A DNA stretch of 52,564 nt from Poronia punctata (lineage: Eukaryota > Ascomycota > Sordariomycetes > Xylariales > Xylariaceae): contig MU401692.1 of the NCBI GenBank assembly GCA_022579005.1, forward strand, positions 1 to 52,564, in the 5' to 3' direction. The notes under the pieces are model-generated. The model ran no database searches and had not been told where the DNA came from. It worked only from the letters and a program-made list of their open reading frames with translations. Position numbers and translations under genes: made by a program. Shown here piece after piece: positions 39,231 to 49,037 of this stretch. Position 1 is the first letter of the stretch; each line of letters opens with the position of its first letter.

Positions 39231-39618
39231 TATTAAAATCCTTTTTAATACTTTTAACTTTATTAACTATATTAAAGCTATTAAAATGCAAATATTTTAT
39301 AAATATAAATATTTAGTTTTTAACGCATTAGTTTTAAATTATATTAAACTTACTTTATTAAAGAAGTATATGTATAGTATATGTATATAGTATATAACTA
39401 GTATATAAAAAGTACGCGTCTTTTATATATTAAATATGTAGTAAGTACATATCCCTCTTATATTGCTAATAAGTCTAGATTATAACGCAAACCTTTATAG
39501 CTATATAAGACTTGCTAAAAAAAGTCCTTATAACTTCCTTTTTCTTTAATTAATTAAGTTAATATAGTACTATTAATAATAATATATTATAATCACATTT
39601 ACCTTAGCCGGACCAACA
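39231..39618 (+). repeat. Right LTR of copia-type copy 2
   Basis: 388 bp, starting TATTAAAATCC and ending CCGGACCAACA. The last ~170 bp keep GTCTAGATT, CTCTTATATTGC and CCGGACC, much less mutated than the left LTR, and reveal the original CA-3' terminus. Confidence 0.87.
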
Positions 39619-40506
39619 AAATATATATATATAGCTTATTTTCTATTACTTTCTTTAATTTAGTTTTTAGTCCTTTAACGGTTAAAAATAATATACTATT
39701 TTATAAAATAAATACCTATTTTTCTTTTACAATTTAAACCTAATCTAGGTTTTTATTAAAAGCGTTTTTAAAGCAAAATTAATAATAAGCTTTTTATTAT
39801 AATTGTTTTTTAAGTTGTTTATAATCAAGCTAAAGTTAGTATATAATAACAATGCTATAATAAATATATGCTTATTAGTTTTTAAATTAGCTCTAAGTTA
39901 TTTAAAGTCGTTAAAATGCTTACTACTTTTTATCTTGTTAGCATATAACCTATACATTGCTTACTATAACTTAATAAAGCTTTTTTTACTTACTAAACCT
40001 TTATTTATTACTTATTTACATATAGTATTCTTTTAAAAACAATATAAAGCTAATAGAATTTTAAGTTAAGTAAAACGTAAGTATATTAGTAGTTTTTATT
40101 TTTAAACCTTACTTTTTATAGTTGCTAATTTAACTACTAATTAATATTAGTTTAGCTAAAATGTAATTATAATATAAAACTAATTATAGTCTTATTTTAA
40201 CTTAAATAAGTAAAGAAAAGCTAGTTATAAAAACTACTTATATTAAGTTTATATAGCTATATAAGTATAAGATTTATTTTATACTTATTAGCAATATAAA
40301 AAACATATAAACCTATTATATATTTACTATATTAAAGACGTATATACTTTTTATATTTATTATATACTTAGTATATATTGCATATATACTTATAACTAGA
40401 TTATGCATATTTCTTTAATTTATTTTTAATAAAAGCATATATTATAATCTAGATTAATGCACGTAATATAGTTAATAAGTTAAAAGTATTAAAAGGGATT
40501 TTAACA
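39619..40506 (-). mobile_element. Copia-type copy 3, inverted: 5' LTR plus start of interior
   Basis: The reverse complement starts at 40506 with TGTTAAAATCCCTTTTAAT (a full TG LTR start), runs as an LTR to 40145, then continues with the same leader and gag region as copies 1 and 2 until it is cut at 39619 by the end of copy 2. The open stretch at 39803-40036 (+) is antisense to this element and not a gene. Confidence 0.8.
40145..40506 (-). repeat. LTR of copia-type copy 3
   Basis: 362 bp, intermediate in length between the copy 1 (335) and copy 2 (384) LTRs. It ends (as + strand start) TATTAGTTTAGCTAAA, the mutated complement of the TAGCTAGAC..AATA end. Confidence 0.8.
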
Positions 40507-41009
40507 ATAGTAAAAATATAACGTAGTAAGCGTTATTATTTTACTTATAAGTTATATTGTTTATAAAGCTAAAAGTATAAAAGCATTAAATTTTTAAGTT
40601 GTTATATAATTAAAATATAAATAGTATAAAGCTCTTAGCTAAGTATAATAAGCTTAGCTAATTATTTAAGCTTATTATAAAAAAGGTTTATTATACTGCG
40701 GTTAAAAAAACTAACTTAAAAGTAGTAGTAAAATAATAATAGTATATAAAAATAACTTAAAATACTTAAAATAGTACTATACTAGCAATAAAGTATTAAA
40801 GAAACTTAGAATAAAAAGATTTTAAGAAGTTAAAAACTTTATAAATAAAGTTGTAAAAGAAATAAAAGTATAATAATAAGTAAAATACTAATTAAAAACT
40901 AATTAATTATATAAAGGAAAATAGATTTTAATAGTTAATTTTATTAAGTATAAAACTAAAATACTAAAATATATTTATAAATACTAGGCTATTAAAAGCT
41001 TGTAGTTTA

Positions 41010-41255
41010 AAACAAAAGTAATATAATAAAGCACCTATTTATAAAACATACTTACTAAGCTACTTATATATAAACTATAAGTTTGCTAAAGCTATACTAA
41101 TTAATCGCTAAAGCTATACTAATTAATAGCTAAACCTTAGCTAGTTATATCTTCTTTTACCTAGCCTAGTTACTTATTTAATTAATTAAATAAAAGTTAT
41201 TTAATATATTTAGTTTTTAAAATAGCCAGTAATATTACTTTACTATTAATTTAAA
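41010..41255. repeat. Dispersed repeat E, copy 2
   Basis: Aligns in the same orientation with 6205-6450. This copy carries a local tandem duplication, GCTAAAGCTATACTAATTAA twice in a row at about 41095-41140, absent from copy 1. Confidence 0.6.
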
Positions 41256-41459
41256 ACATTTTATAAAATTATTAATAAGCATTTTATAAAAATCAAGTAT
41301 ATATATTTACTTATATACTATTAACTAACTTTAAACTATATTTTATTAACTTTTATATTAATATTATTAAATATTTACATTTATTTTAAAAAGATATATA
41401 AAGCTGATATATATTAATTTAAATTTATATAAAAATGTAAAAAGGCTATAAAAACAAAA

Positions 41460-41583
41460 TAAAATTTGCTAAATATAAGTTTAATGTTTAATGTATTTAA
41501 AAATCATTATTTTTACATTTTATATTTTAGTATATATAGTATAATATAAGGCCGTTAAAGTAAAAAAGCAATAAAAAACCGGT
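41460..41583 (-). mobile_element. End fragment of the ACCGGTTTT-terminal element, inverted
   Basis: The reverse complement starts ACCGGTTTTTTATTGC at 41583 and shares with 18498 onward the block ATACTATATATACTAAA followed by ATAAAAT. The opposite end was not found nearby. The flanking dinucleotide here is TG instead of TA. Confidence 0.45.
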
Positions 41584-42352
41584 TGTTATTTTTAAGACCT
41601 ATAATAGCTAGCTAGCTTATAAGCTTAATATTATTTTAAAAGCAAAGTATATTACTATTTTATATAATACCTAGTAATATACTAAATTAGTTTATAAAAA
41701 CATTATTTTCTTAAAGAAAATGTTATAATATTTTAATATATATAAACATTTATTATAATAAAAAGCGACTAATAAAACCATTTAATTAATTTATATTCTT
41801 ATAAATTTAATAATAGTAAATAGTTTTATAAAGTTATTATTAAATAAAAGTAGTTAATTTTTTATAGCAACTTAGTTAATATTAAAAAAACCTAGCTTTA
41901 AAAATACTTTAACTAGTTATTATAAAAGTTTAAAAAAGTAATAAAATTATTTAAAATAACTAAAAATATTATATTTAAAATTATAAAGTTTTATATATTA
42001 TTATTTATAACGTTTTTTATTATAAAATAGGTTATAAGTTAGTTTACTTTAAAAATATATATTAAATTTAATAAGTTATTAAATAAAATAAAATTAATAT
42101 AATGCTTATATAATAATAAATATAGTTATAATAATAATACTTTTTTAATAAAAATAAGCCCTTACTAAAGGTTTTCCTTTTACTTATTTAGTATAAAAAA
42201 GGTTTATTATAAAAAACAACCTTTTTATATAAAATATAATTAATTATATTTTTTCTTGCTATTAGCTAACTTTTTAACAGTTACATTAAATCTAAACCTA
42301 GCATGTGCTCTCTTTAATCATCAATCCAAATACAACAAACACACGTGTACTT

Positions 42353-42391
42353 ATGGCTTGGCTAAAAATACTACCTATTTATTCACGCTGA
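42353..42391 (+). promoter_or_regulatory. Possible upstream ORF in the spt4 5' leader
   Basis: ATG at 42353 opens 12 codons and stops TGA at 42389-42391, 53 nt before the spt4 start. A second ATG at 42428 opens a frame that overlaps the spt4 start and stops at 42463. Whether either lies in the mRNA depends on the transcription start, which cannot be seen. Confidence 0.3.
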
Positions 42392-42444
42392 ACAGCAGCT
42401 GCACAGACATCAAAAGCAACCTCTTTGATGCTTAGCACCACAAG

Positions 42445-43047
42445 ATGGCAGATAACTTTGTAGCTCCTGGGCAACAACGCTATACTCGTGCTTGTATGGT
42501 GTGCTCTATTGTGATGACTCAGGCGGTAAGTACACCATTCCATGTGTTGTTGCCTCTAGCGCACTTGGAGCGCATTTGACTGTATTCCACCTTTGCCCCT
42601 GCCCTTGTGGAGTGAAGCCTGTGCCGCCTCTTATTCTGCCAAAAGCTCCGGATTTGGACTAACAAGGCTTCCAAACAACAGCGCTTTAAAGGTGAAGGCT
42701 GCCCCAACTGCCCATTTCTAGAAATACGTGGCAATCCAGACGCCCTCGACAGCTGCACCTCGACTGTCTTCGAAGGGCTAATTACCATTGCAAATCCAAA
42801 AAAGTCGTGGGTGGCAAAATGGCAACGCCTAGATACCTACGTTCCTGGTGTTTATGCTACCAAAGTCTCAGGATCTATTCCTGAGGACATACGTACCGGT
42901 CTACTTGAAGACGGCCATGTGCTTATTCCGTGCGTTTCCCGCCCATCACCTGACACTCATGCCCAACAAGTACTCTTGTACCATTTATACAATCATCGTT
43001 GCTAATAGCTTTGTAGACGGGATGGCAGCGGTGTTGATACGGATTAG
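42445..43047 (+). CDS. spt4: Transcription elongation factor Spt4 (three exons)
   Basis: Exons 42445-42525, 42682-42929 and 43017-43047 give 119 residues, the usual length for fungal Spt4. Spt4 pairs with the NGN domain of Spt5 (DSIF) and supports processive RNA polymerase II elongation in the nucleus. Visible: zinc finger Cys17-x2-Cys20 and Cys34-x2-Cys37 in [11 protein letters not shown] and [36 protein letters not shown]; and the ending [11 protein letters not shown]. Intron 1 (156 bp) runs GTAAGT..CAG with branch site CTAAC; intron 2 (87 bp) runs GTGCGT..TAG. Both junctions restore family sequence exactly (MTQA/RF and LIP/RDGS). Reading through intron 2 would give an unrelated tail ending at 43005, so I reject that. 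The start has AAG before ATGG, a good context. It converges on the 483-residue gene. Confidence 0.92.
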
Positions 43048-43987
43048 AAATCCTTCCAAGACCAAAATGCACTGCCTGCAACTAGCCAAAAGGTCAAGAA
43101 AAGTAGGAAAGCATAGTCCTTGCCTGGAAAAGTCAACATTACAGCCGGAGAAAGTCAACTTCCTTGCGACTGTTGGGCAATATTTGCTTCCTGGCCAACG
43201 GCAACAGTTGCAAACAAGGATGACAATAAGAACAAAACCCACTCATTATTTCTAATGATACACTGTCTACTAAGTCGGGCTCAGACTATACAAACAATTT
43301 GGGGAGTGGGAAGGTTGTCATACAAGCGTATGGTCGTCTTGTCCTGGTCTGTGGTGTGGTGTTCTTGCGATGTCGTCAAGAACGGCTTTCCGTTAGCATA
43401 CCCTATCAATGCTAGAATCGCTGTGGAGTCGGTCGCTCGTCTGTTTAATGCATGTTTTCACCCTGCCCTCGGAGCACAGGTTCGTTTCGTCCCCATTTAC
43501 GGGAACTTGGAAGATTTGGATTCCTGGCCTGCAAAAAGCCGCCCATCTGTGCATCACAGGACTTGGCTCTCACCATTCTCTTACACTGGCGTTTGCCAAT
43601 GGGTCAATGGCTTTGTCCACTCAATACCGGTCATGGAATCTCTAGCACGGGCCAGGGAACCAAGCTTTTCAGGCAGCCAGAGGAAATACAAACAAATCAA
43701 TATAAGCAAGTTCATATTTCTTTTATTGTTTGTTTGATTTGTTACCAAGGTAATAACTCCGTTTTGGTGACAGGTGTGGGATGAACATATTCTTGTCAAC
43801 TGCCTGGGGTGCAGCTAGAAATCCTACCCCGTTTCCTTCAGCCTGCCACTTCCCAGTAGCATGAGCGCTGCAAGTCTCGGTTTCCGTGCCTGCCACTGTC
43901 AGGGCGCGGGAACCATATCCAATTAAGCGGTACCGTATATTCTGCTTCACGTGTCTCATTGTGACCCGAGGCGAATGACTCTCTTGT
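43048..43987. other. Intergenic region between convergent genes
   Basis: Normal base composition, about 940 bp, presumably holding the 3' UTRs of spt4 and the hypothetical gene. A 205-codon open frame on + (43120-43737) and shorter overlapping frames in other phases exist, but they show no recognisable domain, no consistent frame preference and a low-complexity tail. I see no supported gene. Confidence 0.5.
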
Positions 43988-45439
43988 CTAATCCTTGTCT
44001 ACGGCCTCGCAAGTATCTGGTTGCCGTAGGTAGAAGTCGATAATTTCCTCAATGAATCTCTCGATTTTCTGGTTCTCATTTGGCCGGACGTCGAATGCCC
44101 TTTGGCCTTGTTGCCATTGCGGCGTGGACATGAATTTACTGCTTGTTAGTTTATCTGCCAAGGCAAACGTGGGATCAGTCCGATTTCTACTATGAACAAG
44201 ACTCGAAGTTGATGCGTGGTAGGGTGGAACCGGCGTTTCTCCCCTTCCTATTTGTGTCTTCGTGGACCAGCTTGGCGGCACGGGGCGGCTGGTGGTGCTG
44301 TCTTTGCTCTTTCTCATTCTTGGGCATGAAGACGCAAAGGTCTTGGGTTCTAGAAATAGACCGCTTGATTTGGACTTGTCCCAGCTCTGGCAGAGCCTGG
44401 TGGGAACTATTACGGTCTTGTTGACGGCCCTCCTGGTCTCACCAGTTCCCCTATCTCCCTCTCGGGCGGTGGGCAGTATCCCGTGCAAGCCAACCCTATC
44501 TACAGAGAGCCTGCCTCCACCTGAATCCACTGGTGTCAGGATATTATCTGGAATGCCAACCTCCATGTCCCTGTCACAGTGGGAATCCGCATCTAACGCC
44601 GAATACGGGCCCGAGAAGATGTGACGGCAGTCGGTACACAAGTTTTGTTCTCGGTCAGCCGTTGTTAGGAGAGCTTTGCCACATGAGGGCACGGGGCATG
44701 TCGCGTGTGTCTTGGTCCCCTTTGGGCCTGCTCTATAGAGTATGCCATCTTGGTTTGCGTTGGCACGGACAAATAGGTTGGTTTCCTTCAGCGATGAGAA
44801 CGAGTCAGATACCAAATATGTCGGGTTGGTAGGCTTGCTATGATGGATATTAGAATGAAAGTATGTCGGCCCGGCCTGATTTGAATTGCCGCCGTCTGGA
44901 TCTACTTGTATGACCCATCGGGCTGGAGAATCGGATAGGGAAGATGCTCGAAAATATGTCAGACACTGCGTTCCGGTACCTGCGACTTGAAGACTTGTTT
45001 CGTCATCATTCAGTGGCTGATCCATCGCTTGTCCCGTCCTCTTGCCGGTCCTTGGTGGCGGCAGTGGGTATTTGGACCTGGGTACGGAGTCGAGGCCAGT
45101 AGCCTGCGGCGCTTGGGGCGTTTTCCGCCCCCTGAGACTGGTCTTGTTGCTATGTACCTGCCCGTTCCACTCTAAAAGCCGTTTCAAATAGGAACGCTCG
45201 ATGCGCAATCGTTGCTTGAGGAGATTCTGCCTATGCGTACATCCATAGTTATGTGGGGTGTCTGGTGAGTATGTTATCTTTGTGTTGTCAATTTCAGTGC
45301 TGCCATCGTATGGAAAGCCTCTACCTTGGGCTAGGATTCTAGCCATGAGGCCTCTGCTGCCGATGCTACTACTGCTGTTGACAGCGCTCTCGATGGTGCT
45401 AGCCCTGGGCGCCACAGTGACGCAGTAAACTTTTGCCAT
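43988..45439 (-). CDS. Hypothetical protein with a four-cysteine zinc-ribbon-like motif
   Basis: Single uninterrupted frame of 483 residues, start ATG at 45439-45437. I do not recognise the family. Visible: a basic, possibly coiled segment at about 69-92 (RQNLLKQRLRIERSYLKRLL); long Ser/Pro/Thr-rich low-complexity stretches (100-150, 180-220, 370-425); and CPVPSC-x14-CTDC, with Cys248, Cys253, Cys268 and Cys271, spaced as in a treble-clef or zinc-ribbon site. A short charged helix (about 455-472, ENQKIERFIEEIIDFYL) lies near the C-terminus. There is no signal peptide or membrane segment. The composition suggests a nuclear or cytosolic, largely disordered protein built around one zinc site; that is inference. 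It converges on spt4. The true start could be a later Met (for example residue 32). Confidence 0.65.
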   Translation of the reverse strand: MAKVYCVTVAPRASTIESAVNSSSSIGSRGLMARILAQGRGFPYDGSTEIDNTKITYSPDTPHNYGCTHRQNLLKQRLRIERSYLKRLLEWNGQVHSNKTSLRGRKTPQAPQATGLDSVPRSKYPLPPPRTGKRTGQAMDQPLNDDETSLQVAGTGTQCLTYFRASSLSDSPARWVIQVDPDGGNSNQAGPTYFHSNIHHSKPTNPTYLVSDSFSSLKETNLFVRANANQDGILYRAGPKGTKTHATCPVPSCGKALLTTADREQNLCTDCRHIFSGPYSALDADSHCDRDMEVGIPDNILTPVDSGGGRLSVDRVGLHGILPTAREGDRGTGETRRAVNKTVIVPTRLCQSWDKSKSSGLFLEPKTFASSCPRMRKSKDSTTSRPVPPSWSTKTQIGRGETPVPPYHASTSSLVHSRNRTDPTFALADKLTSSKFMSTPQWQQGQRAFDVRPNENQKIERFIEEIIDFYLRQPDTCEAVDKD

Positions 45440-46080
45440 CTACGTGCGTACAAGGTGGCATACAACTTTTCCGCCTCTCGTTACCTTGCTCTCTCTTTCT
45501 TTCCATTTACTGTTTAGGGTTCCCTCTTCCTAGGCTATCCACTAATACAGCTTAGGTAATGTCTAATGCGTATAGCTGATTACCTCTTGACTAGTGGCTT
45601 GTGCTTGTGCAGGTTGTTCCAAGCTTTATCCGTGGTGTTAAGTGGCAGTATTATAAAGGTGGGTTACAGAATAAACTCTGCATTATATACCTAAGGTAGG
45701 TAGTAGTTAATGTTTGCTAATAAACAGTGACTAGGAATAAGGAACGTATAACAATACACAATGCAACATTATGGCTGTGCATACCAAATGGCTTTAAGAG
45801 GTTATTAAGTCAAACTAGAAAAAACTGCACAACGTATATATCTTAATATATATATTACTTTTAAACCTAGGTATCTTTATAGGTTAAGGCAATATAAATA
45901 TAAAATAACTTGCATTATATAATTAAAAGGTATTAAATTTTAAGGTATTGTTTAAAATTTTATTTTTTAATGCTTACTAAGTTATTAAGCTTTAAACTTA
46001 TATATTTATTTTATATACTTTTATTTCTTTTAAATAAAAAATATAATAATTAAAACAAAAAATCTTAATTTTTTTAAAAG
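45440..46080. other. Upstream region of the hypothetical gene grading into AT-rich DNA
   Basis: Normal composition to about 45800, including CCTAAGGTAGGTAG near 45691, then increasingly AT-rich. It presumably holds the promoter of the - strand gene. No ORF or RNA gene recognised. Confidence 0.45.
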
Positions 46081-46440
46081 TAATAGTTATAGCTATAGCA
46101 AGTAAATTTAAAAAGTTATAGCTATAGCAAGTTATTTTAAAAGGTTATAATTATAGTAGGTTATTTTTAAAGGCTATAGCTTTACTAAGTAAATTTAAAA
46201 AGTAATAGTTATAGTTAATTTATATTATTTAAAAGGCTATAGCTTTGCTAATTAAATTTAAAAAGTATTAGTTATAGTTAATTTAGGTTATTTAAAAAGC
46301 TATAGCTTTGCTAAGTAAATTTAAAAAGTAATAATTATAGCTAATTTAAGTTATTTAAAAGGCTATAGCTTTACTAAATAAATTTTAAAGATTATAGCTA
46401 TAGTAAATAAATTTTAAAGGTTATAGCTATAGTAAATAAA
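46081..46440 (+). repeat. Minisatellite, left arm
   Basis: Tandem degenerate monomers of about 29-34 bp with the core GGYTATAGCTWTRSYARGT followed by WAWTTTWAAA. Same orientation as the right arm (47881-49037) but shorter and more mutated to A/T. Confidence 0.85.
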
Positions 46441-46632
46441 TTTTAAAAGTTATAAACTTTACCTTAGCTAACTTAACCTTATAGCTATATTATAGCTAAT
46501 TTTAAATAGTATAGCTAAGTAATTATTAGTAGTGCTTTATACTAAGAAAACCTCTTTATAAAAATAGAATATTTTAGCAATAGCTATTTTCTATTTAAAA
46601 AAGAAAATTTTCTAACTACTTTTAAACGCATT
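46441..46632 (+). repeat. Minisatellite tail, copy 1
   Basis: 192 bp of non-tandem sequence aligning from end to end with 49038-49230 (TTATAAACTTTACC, AACCTTATAGCTATATTATA, GTAGTGCTTTATACTAAG, AAAACCTCT blocks). The right copy has C or G at many sites that are T or A here. Confidence 0.8.
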
Positions 46633-47880
46633 TTTTTTATAAAAAACTAAAAGCCTTAAAAGTATAATTAAACTTAAGTTTATAAAATATAAGCTAGCTA
46701 TAATCTTTTTTTACTTTTTTATTTACTTTTTATAGCTATAACCTTTTTAACTACCCCTTTTTAGTTATAACTTTAAAAATTACTTAATTTAACCTTTTAT
46801 AGCTTTAAATTTTAATACTTTTAATTATAGGTTTAAAAATAACTTAACTTAAACCTTTTACCTTTTTACTTTAAATTTTAACACTTTTAATTATAGCTTT
46901 AAACTTTACCTTTTTTAGCTATAGCTTTAAATTTTAATACTTTTAATTATAGCTTTAAATATAATCTTTTTAGCTTTTAACTTTAAAATTTACCTTTTTT
47001 AATTATAATCTTTTTAAATACTTTTTATAGCCTTAGCTTTAAAAATTACCTTAGCTAACTTTATTTTTTTATAGCTTAAAAATTACCTTTTTAAGTTATA
47101 GCTTTAAAAATTACTTAACTTAACTTTTTTAGCTTATAGCTATAGCTTTAAATTTAAACCTTTTAATTTTTAAGTTTAAAATTTATTTAACTTAGTTTTT
47201 TTATTTATTTTTTTAGCTTTAATCTTTTTAACTACCTTTTAAATTATAACTTTAAAATTTAACTTTTATAGCTATAATTTTTTTAGTTACTTTTAATAGC
47301 TATAGCTTTAAGTTTTAACCTCTTAGCTTTAAGTTTTAAAAGATTACTTAACTTAAAACTTTTAACTTTTAACTTAAAATTTAACCTTTATAGCTATAAC
47401 CTTTTTAGTTACTTTTTATAGCTATAGCTTTAAATTTTAACATTTTAGCTTTTAGGTTTAAAAATTACTTAATTTAGCTTTCTCTTTTACTTTTTTTAGT
47501 TATAGCTTTAAATTTTATCTTTTATAAGTATAACCTTTTTAGTTATTTTTTAAATTATAGCTTTAAATTTAATACCTTTTTAGTTATAGCTTTTAAAACT
47601 ACTTAACTTAACCTTTTTTAGCTATAACTCTTTTAGTTATTTTTTATAGCTATAGCCTTTAATTTTAATACTTTTAATTATAACGTTTTTAATTATTTTT
47701 TTAATTATAGCTTTAAATTTCAACTTTTTAGCTATAACTTTTTACTACTTTTAGCTTTAAACCTTTTATTTATTTTTTTAACTTTTAGCTTTAAAAATTA
47801 CCTAAGCTAAGCCTTTTATTTACCTCTTTTAATTATAACTTTTAAAATAACCTCTTATAGTTATAGCCGTTATAGTTACC
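46633..47880 (-). repeat. Minisatellite, inverted central block
   Basis: T-rich tandem sequence whose reverse complement consists of the same kind of TATAGCTATA..TTTAAA monomers as the arms. It is recognisable from about 46730. The orientation flips at about 47880, where AAAATAACCTCTTATAG faces TAAGTTATTTTAAAAGG, so a large hairpin is possible. Monomers are more degenerate than in the right arm. Confidence 0.7.
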
Positions 47881-49037
47881 TTTTATAGCTATAAGTAATA
47901 TAAGTTATTTTAAAAGGTTATAGCTATAGCAAGCTATTTTTAAAAGTTATAATTATAGCGAGTAAATTTAAAAGGTTAAGGTTATAGCTTTAGCAAGTAA
48001 GTTTTAAAGTTATAGCCCTAGTAAATAAATTTAAAAAGTTGTAGTTATAATAAGTTATTTTTAAAGGCTATAGCTTTACTAAGTAAATTTAAAAAATAAT
48101 CGTTATAGTTAATTTAAGTTATTTAAAAGGCTATAGCTTTAATAAGTTATTTTTAAAGGCTATAGCTTTTCTAAGTAAATTTAAAAGGTAATAGTTATAA
48201 CTAATTTATGTTATTTAAAGGGCTATAGCTTTACTAAATAAATTTTAAAGGTTATAGCTATAGCAAGTTATTTTAAAAAGTAATAATTATAGCTAATATA
48301 AGTTAATTTAAAAAGTAATAGTTATAGCTAATATAAGTTATTTTAAAAGGTTATAGCTATAGCAAATTATTTAAAAAGTAATAGTTATAGCTAATTTAAG
48401 TTATTTAAAAGGCTATAGCTTTGCTAGGTAAATTTTAAATACAATAGCTATAGTAGGTTATTTTAAAAGGTTATAGCTATACTAAGTAAATTTTAAAGGT
48501 TATAGCTATAGCAGGTTATTTTAAAAAGTAATAGTTATAGCTAATTTAAGTTATTTAAAAGGCTATAGCTTTGCTAGGTAAATTTAAAAGGTAATAGTTA
48601 TAGCTAATTTAAGTTATTTAAAAGGCTATAGCTTTGCTAGGTAAATTTTAAAGGTTATAGCTATAGCAGGTTAATTTTAAAGGTTATAGCCTTAGTAAGT
48701 TATTTTTAAAGGCTATAGCTTTGCTAGGTTAATTTAAAAAGTAATAGTTATAGCTAATTTAAGTTATTTAAAAGGCTATAGCTTTACTAGGTAAATTTTA
48801 AATATAATAGCTATAGTAGGTTATTTTAAAAGGTTATAGCTATATTAAGTAAATTTTAAAGGTTATAAATATAGTAGGTTATTTTAAAAAGTAATAGTTA
48901 TAGCTAATTTAGGTTATTTAAAAGGCTATAGCTTTGCTAGGTAAATTAAAAAGGCTGTAGCTTTACTAGGTAAATTTAAAAGGTAATAGTTATAGCTAAT
49001 TTAGGTTATTTAAAAGGCTATAGCTTTGCTAGGTTAA
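47881..49037 (+). repeat. Minisatellite, right arm
   Basis: About 1.16 kb of tandem monomers of 29 and 34 bp, partly organised as a 63 bp higher-order unit (a GCTATAGCTTTGCTAGGTAAA half and a GTAATAGTTATAGCTAATTT half joined by TTTAAAA). Units near the right end are the most uniform and least mutated. Confidence 0.88.

Larger units (their letters stand above)
33457..39618 (+). mobile_element. Ty1/copia-type LTR retrotransposon, copy 2
   Basis: LTRs at 33457-33840 and 39231-39618 bracket an interior collinear with copy 1 from end to end (leader, gag region, integrase at about 36400-37360, RT/RNase H to 39140). Flanking 5-mers are AAACA (33452-33456) and AAATA (39619-39623), a target duplication differing by one C-to-T transition. 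The 6162 bp length matches copy 1 without its nested solo LTR. All frames are broken. The longest open stretch inside (34686-34874, - strand) is low-complexity and antisense to the element. Confidence 0.87.
40507..42290. other. Degenerate AT-rich sequence up to the gene island
   Basis: No open frames. It contains repeat E copy 2 and a one-ended copy of the ACCGGTTTT element (listed separately). Composition changes abruptly to normal between about 42260 and 42300, roughly 150 bp before the spt4 start codon. Confidence 0.55.

Noticed and set aside
39803..40036. 77-codon open frame on +
   Set aside because: Antisense to the gag region of inverted copia copy 3; hydrophobic composition is what T-rich DNA encodes.
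1..42290. Mitochondrial DNA inserted in the nucleus
   Set aside because: The low G+C could suggest it, but no mitochondrial gene, tRNA or rRNA is seen, and LTR elements with target duplications explain the region.
42519..42788. 89-codon frame on -
   Set aside because: Antisense shadow of spt4 intron 1 and exon 2.
42811..43005. spt4 read as a simple frame ending at 43005
   Set aside because: It gives a C-terminal tail unlike Spt4; splicing at 42929/43017 restores the family ending.
43120..43737. 205-codon frame on +
   Set aside because: No recognisable domain, overlaps other frames of similar length, starts inside the spt4 3' region; considered chance.
44143..44832. Several + frames of 93-120 codons
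   Set aside because: Antisense to the 483-residue frame and mutually overlapping.
47881..49037. Possible CRISPR array
   Set aside because: Eukaryotic context; monomers are degenerate and adjacent, with no unique spacers and no cas genes.
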